The position numbers and the translations under genes are program-made. 64,000 nucleotides of DNA from Prochlorococcus marinus XMU1404 (lineage in GTDB: Bacteria > Cyanobacteriota > Cyanobacteriia > PCC-6307 > Cyanobiaceae), in contig NZ_JAAORE010000001.1 of NCBI RefSeq assembly GCF_017696175.1, positions 124,001 to 188,000 on the forward strand, given 5' to 3'. Within the stretch, counting starts at the first letter, position 1. Each line of letters opens with the position of its first letter. Positions 8,207 through 17,637 of the stretch are shown in pieces. Below the pieces are notes generated by a model. It searched no databases. It worked only from the letters and a program-made list of their open reading frames with translations, and was not told the DNA's origin.

Positions 8207-9625
8207 ATGGCAAAAGATAATGTACATAAAATCAACAAGTCTAGAGCTATCCGAAGACTAGTTATTTGGTATAAGAGAAACTCGGCTGTAACTTCAATAG
8301 TTGATACTGCTGCTAGTTCTGCGGTAACGGCTAGTAATATGGCGGGTAATGTAGTTTCAGGTGCTGGATCTGTCGTAAGTACAGCTGGTAATGTTGCCAG
8401 TAATGTTGCAGGTAATGTTGCAGGTAATGTAGTTTCAAGCGCTGAATCTGTTGTGAATACAGCAAGTAATGTAGTTTCAAATGCTAGTTCACTGGCAAAA
8501 AATACATTACAGCCATTAGTGTTTGATCCATTAAAAAGATTACAAAATAGCGATAATGTTTTAGATAAGGTTGAAGACGCGCAATCTAAAAGAATTTGGA
8601 TAGCAGTTGATGGTATGGGGGGAGATTATGCTCCTGGGCCAATTCTCCAAGGCTGTCTTGAGGCTATAAGCAGATTCCCTATAAATATAAAGTTTGTTGG
8701 TAAAATTGAAAAAGTTCAAAATGAAGCAGAAAGAATTGGTTTAACAGAATTACTTGATAAAGAAATACAAAATAATCGTCTTGAATTAATTGATAGTGGA
8801 GATCCTATAGGAATGAATGAAGAAGCTACTGCAGTTAGAAAAAGGAAGAATTCAAGTATTAATGTTGCAATGGATCTAGTAAGAAGTAATAAAGCGCAAG
8901 CTGTTTACTCAGCTGGTAATTCAGGAGCAATGATGGCTTCAGCCATATTCAGAATTGGTAGATTAAAAGGTATTGATAGACCCGCTATAGGAGCATTATT
9001 CCCTACAAGGGATCAAACTCGTCCTGTGTTGGTTTTAGATGTTGGTGCAAATACAGATTGTAAACCTTCTTATCTGCATCAGTTCGCTCTTCTAGGAAAT
9101 ATTTATGCAAAAGATGTCTTGCAAGTAAAAAAACCCAAAATTGGCCTTTTAAATATTGGAGAAGAAGAATGCAAAGGTAATGATTTATCCCTAAAAACAT
9201 TTGAATTACTTTCTAGCGAGAAAAGTTTTGATTTTGGAGGTAATTGTGAAGGACGAGATGTATTATCAGGCAGTTTTGATGTAGTAGTATGTGATGGGTT
9301 TACCGGAAATATATTATTAAAATTTCTTGAGTCTGTGGGAGGCGTTTTATTAGATATTTTAAGATCTGAGCTACCAAGAGGGAGGAGGGGAAAAGTTGGT
9401 TCAGCTTTTTTAAAAAGTAATCTACTCAGAATCAAGAAAAGGTTGGATCATGCTGAACATGGAGGTGCTTTATTACTTGGAGTAAACGGTATCTGTGTGA
9501 TCGGCCATGGTAGTAGTAAGTCTTTATCAGTTGTTAGTGCTCTTCGACTGGCTCACTCGGCAGTTAATCATAATGTGATGGAAAATTTAAATCAACTTCA
9601 AAAGCTTCAAGTTTTAAATTCATAA
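8207..9625 (+). CDS. plsX: PlsX, acyl-ACP:phosphate acyltransferase, with a repetitive N-terminal extension
   Basis: PlsX converts acyl-ACP to acyl-phosphate, starting phosphatidic acid synthesis. The conserved core begins near residue 129 with RIWIAVDGMGGDYAPGP and continues with SAGNSGAMMASA and the C-terminal GGALLLGVNG. Before it lies an unusual 128-residue extension. It has a basic start, then a Val/Ala/Asn/Ser/Gly-rich repeat region (residues 34-98) with two copies of a 22-residue unit beginning GNVVS (47-68 and 73-94), then an acidic linker. The ATG at 8207 directly follows the rpaB stop, which supports translation of the extension. An internal ATG at residue 45 could give a shorter form. 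Second gene of the rpaB-plsX-fabH-fabD-plsC operon. Confidence 0.92.
   Translation: MAKDNVHKINKSRAIRRLVIWYKRNSAVTSIVDTAASSAVTASNMAGNVVSGAGSVVSTAGNVASNVAGNVAGNVVSSAESVVNTASNVVSNASSLAKNTLQPLVFDPLKRLQNSDNVLDKVEDAQSKRIWIAVDGMGGDYAPGPILQGCLEAISRFPINIKFVGKIEKVQNEAERIGLTELLDKEIQNNRLELIDSGDPIGMNEEATAVRKRKNSSINVAMDLVRSNKAQAVYSAGNSGAMMASAIFRIGRLKGIDRPAIGALFPTRDQTRPVLVLDVGANTDCKPSYLHQFALLGNIYAKDVLQVKKPKIGLLNIGEEECKGNDLSLKTFELLSSEKSFDFGGNCEGRDVLSGSFDVVVCDGFTGNILLKFLESVGGVLLDILRSELPRGRRGKVGSAFLKSNLLRIKKRLDHAEHGGALLLGVNGICVIGHGSSKSLSVVSALRLAHSAVNHNVMENLNQLQKLQVLNS
8345..8488 (+). repeat. In-frame repeat coding the GNVVS units of PlsX
   Basis: Two imperfect 66-base copies (8345-8410 and 8423-8488) are separated by 12 bases. 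Each contains GGTAATGTAGTTTCA and encodes a 22-residue unit that can be read as two 11-residue turns (GNVVSGAGSVV, STAGNVASNVA; GNVVSSAESVV, NTASNVVSNAS). The spacer encodes GNVA. An 11-residue period is typical of amphipathic, membrane-adsorbing helices. Confidence 0.7.
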
Positions 9626-9678
9626 AACATATTGCGTCAAATTTATGTTTGACTTATATAAGTAACTCAAAAACTCTT

Positions 9679-10686
9679 TTGGAAGGAACAAAATTTAATC
9701 AGATTGGAGTCTCATTTAAAGGAAGTGGAAGTTATGTACCCGATCAAATACTAACCAATCAAAAAATTAGTGAAAAAGTAGATACGAGTGATGAATGGAT
9801 AAAATCTAGAACTGGGATTTCTGAGAGAAGAATTTCTAGCTTAGGAGATAATGTCACTGAGATGGGTTATGAGGCAGCACTAACTGCAATTGAAATGGCT
9901 AATTGGGATATTAAAACTATTGATTTAATTGTCTTAGCTACTTCTACACCACATGATTTATTTGGTTCAGCCCCATCTATTCAAGCAAAATTGGGAGCTC
10001 ATAATGCTGTAGCTTTTGATTTAACTGCAGCATGCAGTGGTTTTTTATTTGCCTTAATAACAGCTTCACAATTTTTAAAAGGGGGTGGTTTTAAAAGGGC
10101 TATTGTTATAGGGGCAGATCAATTATCAAGCTTTGTTGACTGGAATGATAGAAGAAGTTGTATTCTCTTTGGTGATGGCGCAGGGGCATTAGCAATTGAA
10201 GCTACAAATGAATTTGATAATTTCATTGGCTTTGATATGAAAACTGATGGAGAAAGAGGTTCTTTTCTAAATCTTCCATCAAAAAATAATAAGGATTCTA
10301 TAGTTGATAATATTGATTTTTTAAGTGGAGGTTTTTCTCCAATTCAGATGAATGGTCAGGAAGTTTATAAATTTGCAGTTAGAGAAGTTCCGATAATTAT
10401 TGAAAAGTTGTTTAAAAGAGCTAACTATAGTTCTGAACAAGTTGATTGGCTGGTGTTGCATCAAGCTAATCAAAGAATATTAGATTCTGTAGGCGATAGG
10501 TTAAAAATTCCTAGAAAAAAAATACTTAGCAATTTAGAAAAATATGGCAATACTTCAGCAGCAACAATTCCATTAATGATGGATGAGGCTATTAGAAATA
10601 ATAGAATTAAACAAAATGATATTATTGCTACGAGTGGTTTTGGTGCTGGACTAAGTTGGGGTGCAGCCCTTATTAAATGGGGTTAA
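9679..10686 (+). CDS. fabH: 3-oxoacyl-ACP synthase III (FabH)
   Basis: FabH condenses acetyl-CoA with malonyl-ACP and so starts fatty-acid synthesis. Catalytic Cys lies in TAACSG (about residue 119), His in LHQANQRI and Asn in GNTSAA, all in the expected order, and the glycine-rich C-terminus GFGAGLSWGAALIKWG is intact. The start is a TTG. I choose 9679 (MEGTKFNQIGVSFKG, 335 residues) because family similarity begins just after it. An in-frame TTG at 9649 would add ten residues. It lies between plsX and fabD in the lipid operon. Confidence 0.93.
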   Translation: MEGTKFNQIGVSFKGSGSYVPDQILTNQKISEKVDTSDEWIKSRTGISERRISSLGDNVTEMGYEAALTAIEMANWDIKTIDLIVLATSTPHDLFGSAPSIQAKLGAHNAVAFDLTAACSGFLFALITASQFLKGGGFKRAIVIGADQLSSFVDWNDRRSCILFGDGAGALAIEATNEFDNFIGFDMKTDGERGSFLNLPSKNNKDSIVDNIDFLSGGFSPIQMNGQEVYKFAVREVPIIIEKLFKRANYSSEQVDWLVLHQANQRILDSVGDRLKIPRKKILSNLEKYGNTSAATIPLMMDEAIRNNRIKQNDIIATSGFGAGLSWGAALIKWG

Positions 10687-10704
10687 AAACAAAACAGGTA
10701 CATT

Positions 10705-11601
10705 ATGACAGTTGCGTGGGTATTCCCTGGACAGGGTTCACAAAAAATTGGAATGGCAAAACAAATTGAAAATTTGCCCAATTCAAAGGAGAGGTTTAAT
10801 TATGCTTCTGAGATATTTGAAAGAAATTTATTTGAAATTTGTGAGTTCAGTTCTGAGCCAACAAATCCTCTCAATGACTTGAATAATACAATAAATACTC
10901 AAATTTGTCTTTTTTTAGTTGAATCGGTTTTATTAGATGCCTTAAAAGACAATGGTTTTAAGCCAGCTTATGTTGCTGGGCATAGTCTTGGAGAAATTAC
11001 AGCACTCTATTGTGCTGATGTTTTTTCTTTCCAAGATTGTGTATCACTAATAAAAGTAAGATCTCAATTAATGGTAAATGCTGGTAACGGATCTATGGCA
11101 GCAGTAATTGGTTTTGATAGAAATCAACTTAATTCGTTAGTAAAAAAAATTGATGATATTGTAATTGCTAATGATAACAGCTCATCCCAGGTGGTCTTGT
11201 CAGGATCTAATGAAGCGTTAGATAATTTATCTACAGAAATTTCTTGTAAAAGATTCTTGAAGTTAAATGTCTCGGGTGCATTTCATTCACCATTTATGAA
11301 TGAGCCTTCAGCAAAATTTTCTGATTATTTGAAACAGATTGAATTTAAGAATCCTTCTTTCCCAGTCATAAGCAATTATAATCCAACACTTTGTCGCGAT
11401 CCAAATGAGCTTAAAATTAGATTAGAAAATCAAATGTGTCATGGCGTGAGGTGGCGAGAAACTATGGATTTGATGGCAAAAGATTCTGATCTCCATATTG
11501 TAGAGATTGGCCCCTCAAATGTACTTAGCGGTTTAGGTAAAAGACATCTGAAGGATGTAAAAATTTCTCAAGTTTCATCTTCTGATCAAATCACTTATTA
11601 A
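10705..11601 (+). CDS. fabD: Malonyl-CoA:ACP transacylase (FabD)
   Basis: FabD loads malonyl groups onto acyl carrier protein for chain elongation. The 298-residue protein has the N-terminal oxyanion-hole motif FPGQGSQ (7-13), the nucleophile elbow GHSLGE with Ser at 94, and the catalytic His in GAFHSPFM. Length and motif spacing are normal. It lies 18 bases after fabH and five bases before plsC, in the same operon. Confidence 0.95.
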   Translation: MTVAWVFPGQGSQKIGMAKQIENLPNSKERFNYASEIFERNLFEICEFSSEPTNPLNDLNNTINTQICLFLVESVLLDALKDNGFKPAYVAGHSLGEITALYCADVFSFQDCVSLIKVRSQLMVNAGNGSMAAVIGFDRNQLNSLVKKIDDIVIANDNSSSQVVLSGSNEALDNLSTEISCKRFLKLNVSGAFHSPFMNEPSAKFSDYLKQIEFKNPSFPVISNYNPTLCRDPNELKIRLENQMCHGVRWRETMDLMAKDSDLHIVEIGPSNVLSGLGKRHLKDVKISQVSSSDQITY

Positions 11602-11606
11602 TTTGT

Positions 11607-12227
11607 ATGAAAAATGATATTTTTCAAAAATTAATCTATCAAGTAGTTAGCAAACTTTTTGTATTACCTATTTATAAATTTGTTTTTAAAGGTCAGTTAA
11701 TAGGTAGAGAAAATATTCCGCAAGATGATTGTTTTATAATGGTTTCTAATCATGGATCTTTACTTGATCCTCCTTTGTTAGGACATGCTCTTGGACGAAA
11801 CATTGCGTTTATGGCTAAGGCAGAGCTTTTTAAAATTCCTTTTCTTGGATTTGTTATCAAGGCTTGTGGAGCTTATCCTGTAAAGAGAGGAATCGCCGAT
11901 AAAAATACCATCAAAGTAGCTTGTAAAAAATTATCAAATAACAATTGTATTGGAATTTTTATTGACGGCACTCGTCAAAAAAATGGGCGAGTTAACAAAC
12001 CAAAACAAGGGGCTGCATTATTAGCTTTTAAAAATCAAAAACTATTATTGCCTGTAGCAATAGTGAATTCACATAAACTAATAAGATTTAAATTTTGCAT
12101 ACCTTTCTTTTCAAAAATAGTTATCAAAGTGGGAAAACCTGTTCAACCTCCGGAAAGCTCAACTAGAGATGATCTATATTCTTTAACTACGCACCTTCAA
12201 GATATTATTAATAATTTGATTGAATGA
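11607..12227 (+). CDS. plsC: 1-acyl-glycerol-3-phosphate acyltransferase (PlsC)
   Basis: PlsC adds the second acyl chain to lysophosphatidic acid at the membrane. The 206-residue protein has the catalytic NHX4D box (N48 to D54), the GAYPVKR block (motif II) and the LLPVAI block (motif IV). Motif III, usually FPEGTR, reads FIDGTR at 118-123, with Asp in place of the conserved Glu. This is a conservative but uncommon change in the phosphate-binding motif. It is the last gene of the rpaB-led operon and converges on tsaB with four bases between. Confidence 0.88.
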   Translation: MKNDIFQKLIYQVVSKLFVLPIYKFVFKGQLIGRENIPQDDCFIMVSNHGSLLDPPLLGHALGRNIAFMAKAELFKIPFLGFVIKACGAYPVKRGIADKNTIKVACKKLSNNNCIGIFIDGTRQKNGRVNKPKQGAALLAFKNQKLLLPVAIVNSHKLIRFKFCIPFFSKIVIKVGKPVQPPESSTRDDLYSLTTHLQDIINNLIE

Positions 12228-12231
12228 ATAT

Positions 12232-12885
12232 TTAGTTAATTGGAGATATAGGATAAAGTGGTGTAACTTTTTGCCATGATTTTACATTGGCATTTAATAG
12301 ATTTTTATTTGATAAATCTAATAATTCTGATAAATCTTCTTTATCCTCATAATTAGCCTCAAAAAAAAGTTCTTTACTCTGCATTTGTTTAATAACTTTT
12401 GGTAGTATTAATTCTCGAACTACTAGATCTGAATTTGTTTCTTTGTTTTGACAAATCTCATATTTACCTGCGACATATCCCCTGCGTTTTAATTTTTTGT
12501 AAATCCAGAATGATTGTTTGTTTGTGAAAATATTGTTTTTTGATGCAATTCTTTTTGCCATTATTTCAAATGAGCTAAAACTGTCCAGAGGACAATTTAT
12601 TTGTTGTGAGATAGTTCTTGCTAAAACCACAATTAGTCTTGAAGCATTAAAATTTGCTGGACCTATACTGACAGAAATCTTATTAACTTTTTTTAAATTT
12701 TCTTTAGAAATAAATTTGTTAAAATCAACTATCAAATTGTTACATAAGTCTTTATCGAATTCTTTTATAAACAATTCATCAGATACAGGATTATTGTTTT
12801 TTCTATATCCAAAGCCAAAAGAATTTTCCGTGCTATGAATTACTAATGTAAGAAAATCTTGTCTTCGTTTGAGATTATTTGTCAT
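12232..12885 (-). CDS. tsaB: TsaB-like protein of tRNA threonylcarbamoyladenosine synthesis
   Basis: TsaB (YeaZ) is the non-catalytic ASKHA-fold partner of TsaD in t6A37 tRNA modification. The 217-residue protein has the TsaB core SIGPANFNASRLIVVLART near residues 74-92, which corresponds to the usual GPGSFTGLRIG, followed by the typical SFEIMA. The motif is degenerate, with several glycines lost, and the C-terminal half is weakly conserved, so the call rests on this block and overall length. It lies nine bases downstream of ycf34 on the minus strand and is probably co-transcribed with it. Confidence 0.7.
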   Translation of the reverse strand: MTNNLKRRQDFLTLVIHSTENSFGFGYRKNNNPVSDELFIKEFDKDLCNNLIVDFNKFISKENLKKVNKISVSIGPANFNASRLIVVLARTISQQINCPLDSFSSFEIMAKRIASKNNIFTNKQSFWIYKKLKRRGYVAGKYEICQNKETNSDLVVRELILPKVIKQMQSKELFFEANYEDKEDLSELLDLSNKNLLNANVKSWQKVTPLYPISPIN

Positions 12886-12894
12886 TTATTAGCC

Positions 12895-13146
12895 TTAAAC
12901 AGGCAATTCTAAACCTGGATTACATTTAGACCATTTACCAAATTCATTCGTAAAGCTTTCACAAGATTGAACATCCCAATCAGTTTTGCAAGCACCATTA
13001 TTATCTTTAACTATACTGACATGAATAAATGGTTTTTTTGGTTTAAAATCAGGCACATCACAAATATTATCAACACCATGATTATTTTCAACGTCATGAT
13101 AAGTGATACATCTATCAACCCATTTACAGTTGATGCAAATGCACAT
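12895..13146 (-). CDS. ycf34: Ycf34, Fe-S-binding photosynthesis-associated protein
   Basis: The 83-residue protein begins MCICINCKWVDRCITYH, which is characteristic of Ycf34, with cysteines at 2, 4, 7 and 13 as likely Fe-S ligands. In Synechocystis, Ycf34 has been linked to an iron-sulfur cluster and photosynthetic electron transport. Further cysteines follow in NICDVPDF, ACKTDW, QSCESF and SKCNPG. The ATG lies ten bases from the divergent ATG of the nucleotidyltransferase gene, so the two promoters must overlap the flanking coding sequence. Probably transcribed with tsaB. Confidence 0.88.
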   Translation of the reverse strand: MCICINCKWVDRCITYHDVENNHGVDNICDVPDFKPKKPFIHVSIVKDNNGACKTDWDVQSCESFTNEFGKWSKCNPGLELPV

Positions 13147-13156
13147 AGTTAATTAA

Positions 13157-14377
13157 ATGAAAAGAAAAAATATTTTAACCAATCATACTCTAATAATTGA
13201 TGAAATAGAAAGAAGTATAAAATTTTATAATTTGAGTCCTATATTATCTCTGTTACCTAAAGGATCATATTTAGTTGGTGGTTATATAAGGGATATTATT
13301 TTGGGCAGAGTAACTGAAGAGGTAGATATTGATATTGTCGTACCTTTGAATGCTATTGAAATTGGGAAAAAGATTACAAATAATATTGAATCTAAATTTA
13401 TAATTTTAGATAAGAAAAGGGAAGTAGTAAGAATTATTTTTAATCATATTTCAATTGATATTGCTAATCAGATTTCTTCCTCGATTGAGAGTGATTTGGT
13501 CAGCAGGGACTTTTCTATTAATTCAATTGCTTTTATATTCGATAAGAAGTGTTTGTTTGATCCATTTAATGGCCTAAAAGATTTAGAATTCTCATTGATA
13601 AGAACGTTTTCTGAAACTAATTTACTTAATGATCCTTTAAGGATACTAAGATGTTTTAGATTCGTTTCAGAATTAAATTTTAGAATTGATGATAAGTTAA
13701 TAACTTATATTAAAAGAAATAAAGAGCAATTATATCTAGTTGCTAAAGAGAGGATTAATAATGAAGTTCAGAAAATAGTAAATGGGGGAAATGCTCTCGA
13801 TGCTGTAATTTTGGTAAAAAGATTTAATTTATTTGGTTCTAATAATTTATATGAAGATTCTTTTTTTTTGGATTTAAACAAAATTAATTATCCAGAACTT
13901 AATCAGGAAGAAAAAAATAAATTCTTACCCTTATTTTTAATTTCCCAAATTTTAGATGATGCATCTTTAAAGAAACTTAAATTTAGTAGATCTGAAATTG
14001 CAAAAATTAAGTTATTACGAAAATGGCACTCTCTTTTGAAAAACAAAAATATCTCTCAATTGAATGAATTAGAAAGATTTAAATTACATCAAGAACTAGA
14101 AATGTTTCTTCCATCATTTATTTTTTATTTACCTCAAAATTTACGCTTAGATTGGCTAAAAAGATGGCGCGATATGGAAGACAAATTATTTCATCCCACA
14201 AATTTGCTTAATGGTGATGTAATCAAAAAAAATTTGGAATTAAATGATGGTCCTATCTTAGGAGAGCTTTTACAGTATCTTTCAAAGGAGCTTGCATATA
14301 AAAGATTGAATAATTTTGATGAAGCTATTTATAAAGCAAAGCAATGGATTGAACAAAATGCGCCAAAATGTGATTAA
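13157..14377 (+). CDS. pcnB: tRNA CCA nucleotidyltransferase / poly(A) polymerase family protein
   Basis: A class II nucleotidyltransferase that adds CCA to tRNA 3' ends, or adds poly(A). The 406-residue protein has the catalytic head LVGGYIRDIILG (39-50) with metal-binding D57 and D59, the downstream RDFSINSIAF block, and the neck motif LNDPLRILRCFRF. No HD phosphohydrolase domain is obvious. Cyanobacteria often split CCA- and A-adding functions between two such proteins, and sequence alone does not decide which this is. The gene is upstream of an RRM gene on the same strand. Confidence 0.85.
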   Translation: MKRKNILTNHTLIIDEIERSIKFYNLSPILSLLPKGSYLVGGYIRDIILGRVTEEVDIDIVVPLNAIEIGKKITNNIESKFIILDKKREVVRIIFNHISIDIANQISSSIESDLVSRDFSINSIAFIFDKKCLFDPFNGLKDLEFSLIRTFSETNLLNDPLRILRCFRFVSELNFRIDDKLITYIKRNKEQLYLVAKERINNEVQKIVNGGNALDAVILVKRFNLFGSNNLYEDSFFLDLNKINYPELNQEEKNKFLPLFLISQILDDASLKKLKFSRSEIAKIKLLRKWHSLLKNKNISQLNELERFKLHQELEMFLPSFIFYLPQNLRLDWLKRWRDMEDKLFHPTNLLNGDVIKKNLELNDGPILGELLQYLSKELAYKRLNNFDEAIYKAKQWIEQNAPKCD

Positions 14378-14435
14378 ATACACATAGCTTAGTTTTGTTT
14401 AGAAGTTCAGACTTCAAAATCATTTTTAAAAATTT

Positions 14436-14855
14436 ATGAGCATTCGTATTTACATTGGCAACTTACCACAAGGATTTAATCCAAAAGAATTTGATACACT
14501 TTTAAAATCATTTTCTGATTCGATTAGATTTAAAGCAGTTTTAGATAAGGAAACTAAAGAATGCAGAGGGTTTGGTTTCGCAACAACAAATAATGAAGAA
14601 AATGCTAATTTATTAATTCAAAAATTAAATGGTTTTGAGTTTAATGGTTCCAAATTAAGAGTAGAATTATCAGAAAAGAAAGATTCTGCTTCAAATAAAA
14701 AAAATAGCGGAAATTTAAACAGAAACAAGAAGAGAAAAGATTTCAAGAAAATTGTTCATAGTGACGCTCCTAATCTTGAGGCCCCCGATCCAAGATGGGC
14801 TGGAGAGCTATCCAAATTAAAAGATTTGTTGGCTAACCAGAAAACACCAGCTTAA
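14436..14855 (+). CDS. RRM-type RNA-binding protein
   Basis: The 139-residue protein has one RNA-recognition motif with RNP2 IYIGNL (5-10) and RNP1 RGFGFATT (44-51), followed by a basic Lys/Asn/Ser-rich linker (about 80-112) and a short tail ending DPRWAGELSKLKDLLANQ. Cyanobacterial RRM proteins bind mRNA, and some are cold-regulated or direct photosynthesis mRNAs to thylakoids; which applies here is unknown. Its leader contains a small GAAGT/ACTTC hairpin at 14402-14415. Its stop codon directly abuts the crtB stop on the opposite strand. Confidence 0.88.
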   Translation: MSIRIYIGNLPQGFNPKEFDTLLKSFSDSIRFKAVLDKETKECRGFGFATTNNEENANLLIQKLNGFEFNGSKLRVELSEKKDSASNKKNSGNLNRNKKRKDFKKIVHSDAPNLEAPDPRWAGELSKLKDLLANQKTPA

Positions 14856-15764
14856 CTATTTAATTCGAGAAATTAGAAAAGATATAGGAATCTCAAAAGC
14901 TTTTACTGAATTCTTTACATAAGCTCTGTTATTAAAAACGTCATAGTCAAGCCTTTCAATAGAATCTAAAATTCCTCTATAGAGACGTAAAGATGTCCAA
15001 ACAGGCCACCTCGCGTCAGAGGATAACCATTTAATCCCATCTTCAGACTTTTCGAACCAATGACGGGCTCTTTTTAATTGAAAGTTCATCAGCTCCTTCC
15101 ACTGATTGTTGATTTCTCCTTTTAAAAGTTCTTCTTCAGAATAATTAAATTTTTCAATATCTTCTTGTGGAAGATAAATTCTTCCTCTATGTCTGTCTTC
15201 CCCTACATCTCTCAATATATTTGTTAATTGATTTGCAATTCCTAGAGCTATAGCTGCTTCGGACGGGTCAGGCTGCGCACTCCATGGCGCTGAAGTATAG
15301 GCGCTATCAATTCCCATGACATTCTGAGTCATTAAACCAACAGTACCTGCAACTCTATAACAATATAGTTTTAATTCTTCAAAATCTTTGTATCTAAATT
15401 TGTTCAGATCCATTCTCTGACCATCTATCATATCTAGATAAGGTTGAATACTTTGTGGATATTTTTCGATGGTATCTAAGAGAACTGAATCTAATTTTGA
15501 TTTGATATTTCCTTTAAAAACATTTTTTGTATTTTCTTCCCATGCATCTAAGCTGTCTGAAAGCTCCTCTTGTGATTTAGTTGAGGCTTCTATACTATCC
15601 ATTATTTCATCTGTTCTTCTACACCATACATAAATAGCCCAAATAGCTTTTCTCTTTTCAAGTGGTAGTAAAAGAGTACCCAAGTAAAAAGTTTTAGCCC
15701 ATTTTTGAGTTTCTTTACGGCATATCTCGTATGCTTGATCTAGTTGAGAAATTGAATTTTTCAA
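14856..15764 (-). CDS. crtB: Phytoene synthase
   Basis: CrtB joins two geranylgeranyl diphosphates into phytoene, the first committed step of carotenoid synthesis. The 302-residue protein has the first aspartate-rich motif DEIMD at 52-56 and the second DVGED at 186-190, followed by RHRGRIYLP, all hallmarks of phytoene and squalene synthases. The best start is a TTG at 15764, giving MKNSISQLDQAYEICRK. It lies 37 bases downstream of crtP, so the two early carotenoid genes form one operon. Confidence 0.95.
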   Translation of the reverse strand: MKNSISQLDQAYEICRKETQKWAKTFYLGTLLLPLEKRKAIWAIYVWCRRTDEIMDSIEASTKSQEELSDSLDAWEENTKNVFKGNIKSKLDSVLLDTIEKYPQSIQPYLDMIDGQRMDLNKFRYKDFEELKLYCYRVAGTVGLMTQNVMGIDSAYTSAPWSAQPDPSEAAIALGIANQLTNILRDVGEDRHRGRIYLPQEDIEKFNYSEEELLKGEINNQWKELMNFQLKRARHWFEKSEDGIKWLSSDARWPVWTSLRLYRGILDSIERLDYDVFNNRAYVKNSVKAFEIPISFLISRIK

Positions 15765-15801
15765 AAAGTTTTAGCTGAATTTAGAAATTTTTTAGATGTT
15801 A

Positions 15802-17252
<1,451 letters not shown>

Positions 17253-17256
17253 ACAT

Positions 17257-17262
17257 TATAGT
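17257..17262 (+). promoter_or_regulatory. Candidate -10 box for ndhM
   Basis: TATAGT lies 27 bases before the ndhM ATG, directly downstream of the 11-base repeats. No consensus -35 hexamer is present at the right distance, which is common at regulator-dependent promoters. Confidence 0.28.
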
Positions 17263-17289
17263 TTTTTTCGTTGATTATTTCTGAAAATT

Positions 17290-17637
17290 ATGGAAAAAAT
17301 GCTTTTAAAATCAACTACTCGACATGTAAGGATTTTTACTGCTGAAGTTGTTGATGAAGAATTAAAGTTTCACCCCAACAAACTGACCCTTGACTTAGAT
17401 CCTGATAACGAATTTATTTGGAATAAAGATTCTTTGAACAAAATAAATGAGAAATTTAATGAACTAGTCAAAGAGAGATCAGGGAAGGATTTAGATGATT
17501 ATGAACTCAGAAAAATAGGATCAGAAATCGAAGGTATGATAAAATTTTTGCTTCAAAATGGTCAATTATGTTACAACCCCGATTGTAGAGTTATGAATTA
17601 TTCAATGGGTTTACCAAAGACAACTGAAGAACTGTGA
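17290..17637 (+). CDS. ndhM: NDH-1 subunit M
   Basis: NdhM is a small peripheral subunit specific to cyanobacterial and plastid NDH-1, which works in cyclic electron flow and respiration. The 115-residue protein contains the conserved block [12 protein letters not shown], the acidic [12 protein letters not shown] and the C-terminal [20 protein letters not shown], and its length is usual. Its TGA overlaps the GTG of the next gene (GTGA), so the pair is translationally coupled. It is transcribed away from crtP. Confidence 0.93.
   Translation: MEKMLLKSTTRHVRIFTAEVVDEELKFHPNKLTLDLDPDNEFIWNKDSLNKINEKFNELVKERSGKDLDDYELRKIGSEIEGMIKFLLQNGQLCYNPDCRVMNYSMGLPKTTEEL

Noticed and set aside
9003-9435. Two minus-strand frames of 65 and 110 codons
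   Set aside because: They are antisense to the conserved core of plsX.
14402-14415. GAAGT/ACTTC hairpin in the RRM gene leader as a self-control site
   Set aside because: Five pairs only, with no further support such as a second copy in the RRM gene.
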